Shown here: in pieces, positions 1 to 4,295 of the stretch
Layout: every line of letters starts with the position of its first letter
Numbering within the stretch: position 1 is the stretch's first letter
Position numbers and translations under genes: made by a program
Notes under the pieces: generated by a model
What the model was told of the DNA's origin: nothing
Seen by the model: only the letters and a program-made list of their open reading frames with translations
Databases searched by the model: none
Origin: Blastocatellia bacterium
Lineage (GTDB): Bacteria > Acidobacteriota > Blastocatellia > Chloracidobacteriales > JADJPF01
Direction of reading: 5' to 3'
NCBI GenBank assembly: GCA_023265235.1
Contig: JAHFUF010000338.1
Location: 1 to 6,102, forward strand
DNA length: 6,102 nucleotides

Positions 1-1595
1 GATTCTACTGCTGGAGGAACAGAAGGCTCTTCTGAAAGAGCTAAGAGACCTTGTGGTGCTGGTAAATCTTCTAGTGTAAGGTTTAATGCAGAGGCTGGAG
101 TTGAAACCTCTGGCTCTGCGACTGAAGAGGATTCGACTACTGGAACTTCTACTACTGGAACATCTACAGCTACTCTAGTAGGTTCTTCTGCTAGTACTTC
201 AGGCTCAACAGCTATAGATATGCCGCTCATAGCCATAAACAAAGTAGCTAGATCAGCACCTGAAAGATCAGCACCTGAAAGATCAGCTTCTGCTAGGTTT
301 GCACCTGCTAAATTAGCTTCTTGTAAAGCAGACTCACTTAGGTTTGCTTTTGCTAAAACTGCGCCACTAAAGTTTACTTTGTACAAATTTGCTTTGCTCA
401 GATTTGCTTGAGATAAATTAGAACCCATAAAACTAGCATTTTTTAGTTCTACACCTGAAAGATTGCTCTCTACTAAAGAAGTTTGTTCAAAATTAGCACT
501 TTCTAAATTGCTATCACTTAAATTAGCATTATCTAATTTAGCGTGTGAAAAATTAGCATGTTGGGCTTGAACAGATCTTAGGTTTGCTCCTGTTAGATCA
601 GCTTTAGCAAAATTGGTTTTGTTTAAGTCTGCCTCTTCAAGAATTGCGCCTTTTAAATCAGCCCCACTAAAATTAGCATGTGCTAAATTGGTTTTAGAAA
701 AATTTGCTCCTAAAGCTATAGTATTTTTTAATATGGCTTCCTTAAGATCTGCTTTTTCTAGTACGGCCTCAGTTAAATTAGCTCTCTCTAAATTACTACA
801 AGACAAATAAGCATTCTTTAAGTCTGCCATTTGTAAAGAAGCGTTTGCTAAATTAGCTTTTATTAACTTTGCCCCACCTAATTTAGCTCCTTGAAAATTA
901 GCATGTTCTCCTTTTAACTCTGTTAGGTTGGCATTTGTAAGGTCAGCCCCTTCAAAAATAGCGTTATGAGCCTCAGCATTTTCTAGGTTAACCTCTGACA
1001 AAACCGCTTGATTAAATTTTGTGCCTGATAATTTTGCGTTATGTAGGTTAGCTTTTAGTAAATTAGCTTGAGATAAATTAGCATTACTAAATTCTGCTTC
1101 ACTAGCGTTAACCTCAGACAAATCGGCACCTTTTAGGTTAGTTTCTGTCAAATGAGCTTTTGAGAGGTTTGCTTTGGTTAAATTAGCAGACTGTATACCA
1201 ACGTTTGCGAGTTTTGCTCCACTAAGGTTTGCCTCTACCAGATTGGCTTCCATTAGATTTGATTCATTTAGGTTACAATTACTTAGTTCAGCACCCTGTA
1301 AATTTGCGTTACTAAGGTTTGCTTTGGTTAAAGTTGCCCCAGATAGATTAATTGAGTGTAAATTTGCATTGCTTAAGTTACTTTCGCTAAGATTAGCTCC
1401 AGAAAGATTAGCATTTTGCAAATTTGCTCCAACTAATTCTGTTTTCATTAAAGTAGCACCACTTAAATTTGCTCCAACAAAACTTGCCCCATTAAGCTTA
1501 GCATTACTAAGATTTACTCTTTGTAAATTTGCGCCTTGCAGATTTGCGCGTTGAGGCTCTGCGCCTTTTTGCCCTTCTTTGCCAGAAGCAGACAT
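1..1595 (-). CDS. Long pentapeptide-repeat protein, 3' end cut by the window edge
   Basis: The frame is open from an ATG at 1595 to the left edge: 531 codons plus two bases, with no stop. A strong AGGAGGG at 1601-1607, 5 nt upstream, fixes the start. Residues 1-16 are hydrophilic, with no signal peptide, so the protein is probably cytoplasmic. Residues 17-451 are 87 consecutive A(N/D)LXX pentads, which in this family fold into a right-handed quadrilateral beta-helix with four pentads per coil; this would give about 22 coils. The central residue is Leu in 69 pentads and Phe in 12; the preceding residue is Asn in 46 and Asp in 10. Residues from about 452 on form a low-complexity tail rich in Pro, Val, Glu, Ala and Ser, with a VPVVE doublet, which looks disordered. 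The true C-terminus, and any domain after the tail, lies outside the window. Pentapeptide proteins include DNA-gyrase-protecting Qnr/MfpA types, but those are far shorter and nothing here supports that role. The function is unknown; the family call is secure. Confidence 0.96.
   Translation of the reverse strand, partial: MSASGKEGQKGAEPQRANLQGANLQRVNLSNAKLNGASFVGANLSGATLMKTELVGANLQNANLSGANLSESNLSNANLHSINLSGATLTKANLSNANLQGAELSNCNLNESNLMEANLVEANLSGAKLANVGIQSANLTKANLSKAHLTETNLKGADLSEVNASEAEFSNANLSQANLLKANLHNAKLSGTKFNQAVLSEVNLENAEAHNAIFEGADLTNANLTELKGEHANFQGAKLGGAKLIKANLANASLQMADLKNAYLSCSNLERANLTEAVLEKADLKEAILKNTIALGANFSKTNLAHANFSGADLKGAILEEADLNKTNFAKADLTGANLRSVQAQHANFSHAKLDNANLSDSNLESANFEQTSLVESNLSGVELKNASFMGSNLSQANLSKANLYKVNFSGAVLAKANLSESALQEANLAGANLAEADLSGADLSGADLATLFMAMSGISIAVEPEVLAEEPTRVAVDVPVVEVPVVESSSVAEPEVSTPASALNLTLEDLPAPQGLLALSEEPSVPPAVE
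132..161 (-). repeat. Tandem 15-nt duplication encoding VPVVE twice
   Basis: Bases 132-146 and 147-161 differ at one position (135 versus 150) and encode two VPVVE units in the low-complexity tail after the pentapeptide array. This looks like slippage growth of a disordered Pro/Val/Glu linker. Confidence 0.75.
243..1547 (-). repeat. 87 in-register pentapeptide repeats (15-nt coding period)
   Basis: Residues 17-451 of the left-hand protein divide into 87 five-residue units with no insertion or deletion. The first position is Ala in about 63 units and otherwise mostly Ser, Thr or Val. At DNA level this gives a 15-nt period over 1305 bp, with GCAAATTTA-like codon runs. Five units lack a bulky centre: VNASE (162), AEAHN (207), LKGEH (227), TIALG (292) and VQAQH (342), numbered by first residue. 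They may be bulges or kinks in the helix. Confidence 0.95.
250..287 (-). repeat. Near-perfect 15-nt tandem repeat, about 2.5 copies
   Basis: Bases 250-264 and 265-279 are identical, and 280-287 repeats the first eight bases. The repeat encodes the end of the pentapeptide array (ADLSG, ADLSG, ADL). Elsewhere neighbouring pentads differ in codons and residues, so this identity suggests a recent one-unit duplication at the C-terminal edge of the helix. Confidence 0.85.
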
Positions 1596-1627
1596 GACAG
1601 CCCTCCTAAATTGTAGGTATGTATTAT

Positions 1628-1656
1628 GTTCTATTGCTAATATAATTAGTTATCAA
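1628..1656 (-). promoter_or_regulatory. Possible sigma70-like promoter of the pentapeptide gene
   Basis: On the minus strand TTGATA (1656-1651, five of six matches to TTGACA) is followed after 17 nt by TAGAAC (1633-1628, four of six matches to TATAAT). Transcription would start about 25 nt before the ATG at 1595. The -10 box is poor and the region is AT-rich, so chance is a real alternative. Confidence 0.25.
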
Positions 1657-1767
1657 TTAGGTATGTAACAAGTAGGCTATCTTAGCAGTAAGCGCAAACA
1701 CAAGCAAGTAAGTTCTATTTTAAAAAACCTCTTATTAGAAAAAATCATCACTATAAAATTTTCTCTT

Positions 1768-1797
1768 AAAATAATGCCCAGAGATAAATCACTGGGC
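1768..1797 (-). terminator. Possible weak terminator hairpin
   Basis: A 6-bp GC-rich stem, GCCCAG (1776-1781) with CTGGGC (1792-1797), encloses a 10-nt loop. On the minus strand it is followed by ATTATTTT (1775-1768); on the plus strand no T-run follows. The polarity fits termination of leftward transcripts, as a back-up to the terminator at 1892-1929 or as the end of a short RNA. Confidence 0.35.
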
Positions 1798-1815
1798 TAC
1801 TGCCAAATGCCCTTA

Positions 1816-1835
1816 AATGCCCCTAACAGGGCATT
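1816..1835. repeat. 7-bp inverted repeat AATGCCC/GGGCATT
   Basis: AATGCCC at 1816-1822 pairs perfectly with GGGCATT at 1829-1835 over a 6-nt loop. No T-run follows on either strand, so it is not a simple terminator. A further AATGCCC at 1806-1812 could pair alternatively with the same right arm. Confidence 0.5.
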
Positions 1836-1845
1836 AAAGACTTAA

Positions 1846-1860
1846 GATTCTTTTAGAATC
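1846..1860. repeat. 6-bp hairpin GATTCT/AGAATC
   Basis: GATTCT at 1846-1851 pairs with AGAATC at 1855-1860 over a TTT loop. It lies 10 nt from the AATGCCC hairpin and adds to the cluster of structures between the two minus-strand genes. No role can be read from it alone. Confidence 0.45.
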
Positions 1861-1891
1861 AATGGGTTACAAAGCAAATTCCATGTATATT

Positions 1892-1929
1892 AAAATAAAA
1901 AATGGCTAATAGCTTTTTGCTACTAGCCA
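1892..1929 (-). terminator. Intrinsic terminator of the small secreted protein gene
   Basis: On the minus strand an 11-bp stem (1929-1919 with 1913-1903; TGGCTAGTAGC pairing GCTATTAGCCA) closes a 5-nt loop and runs straight into TTTTTTATTTT (1902-1892). One position is a G-U wobble on the minus-strand RNA but would be an A-C mismatch on the plus strand, so the structure fits leftward transcripts. The stem begins 37 nt past the stop of the gene at 1967-2338, the usual place for its terminator. Confidence 0.8.
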
Positions 1930-1966
1930 CTCAATTCTCCTCTTTTGCCCTTATTTATGCCCTATA

Positions 1967-2338
1967 TTATTGAGGAGTAACATTTACAGTCTCGTCACCA
2001 AGTAAAATTGTTTCCGCTTCGCCTTCTAAAATAATCCCTTTAAGCATATTGTTGCTATCTCGTTTTACTACCATTATTTCTGTAGTAATAGCTTTGGTTT
2101 TACGCTGACCCTTACGAGCCTTGGACTTAGCTATTAGCTTGTCCCCTTGAAAAATGCTAACCTCATTGGTTTGCTCATCAAAGTTAACTGTGTATTTTCC
2201 CTTTTTAACTTCTGTGCCATTTACTATTACATCACGAGTAAATTCTACTTTTTTACCCTTGTCACTGGCAAAGGCTAAACTATTTGAAAATAAAAAGGTT
2301 GCGACCAAAATCATAATTACACTAGCGAATTTTTTCAT
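1967..2338 (-). CDS. Small secreted protein of unknown function
   Basis: The protein has 123 residues. The ATG at 2338 has AGGAG at 2345-2349, 6 nt upstream. Residues 1-24 form a clear signal peptide: MKK, a hydrophobic core (about residues 4-17), then AFA at 22-24 as a likely signal peptidase I site. This leaves about 99 mature residues outside the inner membrane. No Cys is present, so it is not a lipoprotein. The mature part is Lys-rich and looks beta-stranded, with a start of the form FTRDVIVNGTEVKKGKYTV (33-51), then FDEQTNEVSIFQGDKLIA (53-70) and a basic KARKGQRKTK stretch (73-82). From memory this pattern (vNGt.vkkGkY.v) is common in small exported Acidobacteriota proteins of unknown role; I cannot confirm that here. 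The gene is divergent from the CrtC/AttH gene and has its own terminator, so it is probably transcribed alone. No catalytic motif is seen. Confidence 0.88.
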   Translation of the reverse strand: MKKFASVIMILVATFLFSNSLAFASDKGKKVEFTRDVIVNGTEVKKGKYTVNFDEQTNEVSIFQGDKLIAKSKARKGQRKTKAITTEIMVVKRDSNNMLKGIILEGEAETILLGDETVNVTPQ

Positions 2339-2430
2339 AAGATTCTCCTTAAAACTATTAACTTAGTTGATTTATTAAATGATGTTTTTTGAATTAACAT
2401 TTTCAAGTAACTTAACACCGTTAACGAAGA

Positions 2431-2497
2431 GAAAAAAGAAAAGTTCGCAAAGTTTTGGAAAAAAGAAAAGTTTTTCCCAAAAGTAGAAAAGTTTTTC
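2431..2497. repeat. A-rich direct repeats in the divergent promoter region
   Basis: GAAAAAAGAAAAGTT occurs identically at 2431-2445 and 2458-2472, 27 nt apart. A third partial copy at 2486-2497 shares GAAAAGTTTTTC with 2465-2476, 21 nt apart. That 12-mer is nearly self-complementary (GAAAA, GT, TTTTC). The copies lie just upstream of the rightward promoter candidate at 2507-2535 and within the 237-bp gap between two divergent genes. An 8-bp palindrome CGTTAACG lies beside them at 2419-2426. They could be regulator sites, bent DNA or an UP-like element. Confidence 0.6.
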
Positions 2498-2506
2498 TGC
2501 TATCAT

Positions 2507-2535
2507 TTCTCAGCCTGAAAAAAACCGTCTACAAT
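2507..2535 (+). promoter_or_regulatory. Sigma70-like promoter for the CrtC/AttH gene pair
   Basis: TTCTCA (2507-2512, four of six matches to TTGACA), a 17-nt spacer and TACAAT (2530-2535, five of six matches to TATAAT) give a plausible promoter. The predicted start near 2542 leaves a leader of about 34 nt before the GTG at 2576. It sits directly downstream of the A-rich repeats. Confidence 0.5.
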
Positions 2536-2562
2536 AGAAGTAAATCATCAATAAATTTTATT

Positions 2563-2568
2563 AGGGGG
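2563..2568 (+). promoter_or_regulatory. Ribosome binding site supporting a GTG start at 2576
   Basis: AGGGGG lies 7 nt before GTG at 2576. The first in-frame ATG is at codon 157, far past the conserved EWWYYTGHL motif (residues 55-63), so the GTG is almost certainly the true start. Confidence 0.7.
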
Positions 2569-2575
2569 TAACTTT

Positions 2576-3739
2576 GTGCTTGACCAAATCCTACAAGATT
2601 TAGAAAAGGCTGCAACACAAGTAGTTGATACGGTTGTAGATGCTATTTTTGGGCCGGCTGAAACCCTGTCAAAACCTAGCCCTGAAAAACCTATTGAGCT
2701 ACCTCAAGACACTTTTGCTCATGAAGGGGTACAAACAGAATGGTGGTATTATACAGGGCATTTAGAGTCTCAAGAGTCACGTTTTGGCTTTGAGCTAGTA
2801 TTTTTCAAACGTCAAACAGCATTAGATCGCATAGGAAAAATTATCCCTACACGCCTTTTTACTCCTGTAAGCTATTACGCCCATTTTGCAGTTACAGATA
2901 TTGGAGCAAAACAGTTTCGTTATGCTCATAGGCGTTCCTTAGATAGTAGTAGGCCAGCAGGTGCAGCAACAGATTGTCATAATATTTGGTTAGATAATTG
3001 GCGAGTTCATGAGTTAAATGGTCATCATATCCTAACAGCAACAATGAATAAAACTCAGCTAGAATTAGTGTTAAAGCCAACCAAACCAATTGTTAAACAA
3101 GGATTAAATGGCCTTAGCTATAAAGACGTAGACGAAGCTTCTTACTATCTTTCCTATACTCGTATGGAAGCAAGTGGAGAATTATTTATTGGAGAAAAAT
3201 GTTATCAAGTGACAGGTTCAGCCTGGATGGATCATGAATTTGGAACCTGGACAATGAAAGAAAAAGTGCAAGGTTGGGATTGGTTTGCATTACAACTTGA
3301 TAATAACCAAGAAATTATGGCATTCTTTATTCGTGGCTTAGATGGAAAACCAACTAAGTTTTCCCAATTAACATTAATTGATTCTGATGCTATTACTAGA
3401 CAATTTACTTTAGATGAATTTTCTATTATCCCTACAGGAGAATGGCGTAGTCCAATAACTAATACTTTATATCCTAGTGGTTGGCATCTCTACATTCCTG
3501 CTCTAGAAGCAGAGTTTAATATTGATCCTGTGCTACGTTGTCAGGAACTAGACACCAGAGGCTCAACAATGGTTGTTTATTGGGAAGGAGCTACTACTGT
3601 TACAGGAAAAATGCTCGGAAAAAATACTAATGGACAAGCTTATGTAGAACTAGTTGGTTATGATCGTTCGCATGAAGACTTAACTCTTTATGATTATTTT
3701 CTAAACGAAGTCCAATTTCGTGCTTTAGGTTTTTACTAA
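2576..3739 (+). CDS. CrtC/AttH-type lipocalin-like protein
   Basis: The protein has 387 residues with a GTG start. Residues 1-45 are a variable N-terminus, possibly an amphipathic helix. It has no signal peptide or lipobox, so I infer a cytoplasmic protein, whereas many relatives are exported lipoproteins. The body fits the two-lobed lipocalin-like fold shared by AttH proteins and carotenoid 1,2-hydratase CrtC: AHEGVQTEWWYYTGHL (48-63) and GFELVFFKRQ (71-80) open the first lobe; SAWMDHEFGTW (215-225) and GWDWFALQLDNNQEIMAFF (233-251) mark the conserved centre; SGWHLYIP (301-308) and YWEGATTVTG (335-344) with YVELVGYD (356-363) close the second lobe. CrtC adds water to carotenoid ends, but no carotenoid gene is present here and most members of the wider family have no known substrate, so a hydratase name would be overcalling. 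The 139-residue gene follows after 49 nt, suggesting an operon. The family call is good; the reaction is unknown. Confidence 0.88.
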   Translation: MLDQILQDLEKAATQVVDTVVDAIFGPAETLSKPSPEKPIELPQDTFAHEGVQTEWWYYTGHLESQESRFGFELVFFKRQTALDRIGKIIPTRLFTPVSYYAHFAVTDIGAKQFRYAHRRSLDSSRPAGAATDCHNIWLDNWRVHELNGHHILTATMNKTQLELVLKPTKPIVKQGLNGLSYKDVDEASYYLSYTRMEASGELFIGEKCYQVTGSAWMDHEFGTWTMKEKVQGWDWFALQLDNNQEIMAFFIRGLDGKPTKFSQLTLIDSDAITRQFTLDEFSIIPTGEWRSPITNTLYPSGWHLYIPALEAEFNIDPVLRCQELDTRGSTMVVYWEGATTVTGKMLGKNTNGQAYVELVGYDRSHEDLTLYDYFLNEVQFRALGFY

Positions 3740-3788
3740 ACCTATTTTTATGTTGCCCATAAAATTATAAAAAAGGATGGCTTAACTT

Positions 3789-4208
3789 ATGCCTAGTTTA
3801 GACCGTCTGAAGCTAAAAAATGCTGAGTGTATTTCTTTAGGGGACAACCGTTGGCACCTAAAAGTTACTATTAGCATTTATGATGAACTTCACGTTGGCG
3901 AAGCGATTTCTCATTCAGAGGAAAACAACTTTGAAGCTATGGCAATAGCAGCACTTAACGCTGTTACCCATTTATTACCCCCATCAATAACTTTAACACT
4001 AGCAGATGCTGGACAAACCTACTCACATAAAACAGAATTGGGTATTTTTCTTGTAGTCATTCAATTGCAAGAAAATAATCGTTCTAAATATATTTCTGGT
4101 AGTAGTTTAATCTCCTTACCAATTATGCACACACCTGTAAAGGCAGTATTTAGTGCAATTAATCGTACATTAACTAAGTTTTTACCTGAAAAGACTAAAT
4201 TTTATTAA
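3789..4208 (+). CDS. Uncharacterised 139-residue alpha/beta protein, probably co-transcribed
   Basis: I do not recognise the family with confidence. The ATG at 3789 follows AAAAGGAT (3771-3778), with a rather long gap of 11 nt from GGA. An earlier in-frame ATG at 3777 meets a stop after two codons and is not a start. No signal peptide or membrane segment is visible, so the product is probably cytoplasmic. The pattern reads as strand (about 21-42, RWHLKVTISIYDELHVGEAI), helix (47-63, NFEAMAIAALNAVTHLL), strand (67-73), strand (84-94, LGIFLVVIQLQ), strand (98-108), and a final helix (113-130, VKAVFSAINRTLTKF). An Ala-rich helix after a G-containing strand, with a late AVxxAINR-like helix, recalls small ACT-like or LeuA-dimerisation-like alpha/beta domains, but that is only a fold guess. 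It lies 49 nt downstream of the CrtC/AttH gene with no terminator between, so they probably share a transcript. It has no catalytic signature. Confidence 0.8.
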   Translation: MPSLDRLKLKNAECISLGDNRWHLKVTISIYDELHVGEAISHSEENNFEAMAIAALNAVTHLLPPSITLTLADAGQTYSHKTELGIFLVVIQLQENNRSKYISGSSLISLPIMHTPVKAVFSAINRTLTKFLPEKTKFY

Positions 4209-4216
4209 AGCTAGAG

Positions 4217-4272
4217 TAGCAAAAGCCATTAAACAAATTATATTTTATGACTTTTGCTATTAAGTATTTTTT
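4217..4272 (+). terminator. Hairpin between convergent genes, probable terminator
   Basis: TAGCAAAAG (4217-4225) pairs perfectly with CTTTTGCTA (4251-4259) around a 25-nt AT-rich loop in which CAT/ATG and AAA/TTT can pair further. A run of six T follows at 4267-4272 on the plus strand, so it best serves the rightward operon ending at 4208. The symmetric stem could also stop leftward glnS transcripts ending at 4296, but no T-run follows on that strand. The stem is AT-rich, and the T-run starts 7 nt after it, so its strength is uncertain. Confidence 0.5.
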
Positions 4273-4295
4273 CCTGTAAGCTACTTTGGTTACGA

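Larger units (their letters stand above)
1596..1966. other. 371-bp gap with inverted repeats and no recognised gene
   Basis: No convincing coding frame is visible. On the minus strand, from right to left, it holds the terminator of the small secreted protein gene (stem 1903-1929), a GATTCT/AGAATC hairpin (1846-1860), an AATGCCC/GGGCATT hairpin (1816-1835), a GCCCAG/CTGGGC hairpin followed by a T-rich run (1768-1797), then AT-rich DNA with a possible promoter and the strong ribosome binding site of the pentapeptide gene. AATGCCC occurs three times in direct orientation (1773-1779, 1806-1812, 1816-1822) and once inverted (1829-1835). The middle part could be a small RNA or only spacer. Confidence 0.6.

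Noticed and set aside
243..1547. A CRISPR array or satellite repeat suggested by the dense short periodicity
   Set aside because: The period is 15 nt, the units are degenerate, and there is no repeat-spacer alternation. It is coding pentapeptide sequence.
220..1554. Plus-strand open frames rich in KFALLRFA-like residues (220-411, 613-810, 1174-1554)
   Set aside because: They are the antisense image of the pentapeptide codons on the minus strand. Their periodic composition follows from that coding, and the continuous minus-strand frame with a strong ribosome binding site explains the region.
1967..2338. Lipoprotein or membrane-anchored reading of the small secreted protein
   Set aside because: There is no Cys for a lipobox, and the hydrophobic stretch ends in an AFA cleavage site, so a cleaved signal peptide fits better.
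2154..2366. Plus-strand open frame overlapping the small secreted protein gene
   Set aside because: It is antisense to a gene with a clear signal peptide, ribosome binding site and terminator.
2339..2430. A promoter for the leftward secreted protein gene
   Set aside because: TTGAAA at 2406-2401 has no good -10 box at 16-18 nt; the nearest, TTTAAT, is at 21 nt. No convincing pair could be assigned.
2892..3089. Minus-strand open frame of 65 codons inside the CrtC/AttH gene
   Set aside because: It lies wholly inside a well-conserved plus-strand gene and has no motif support.
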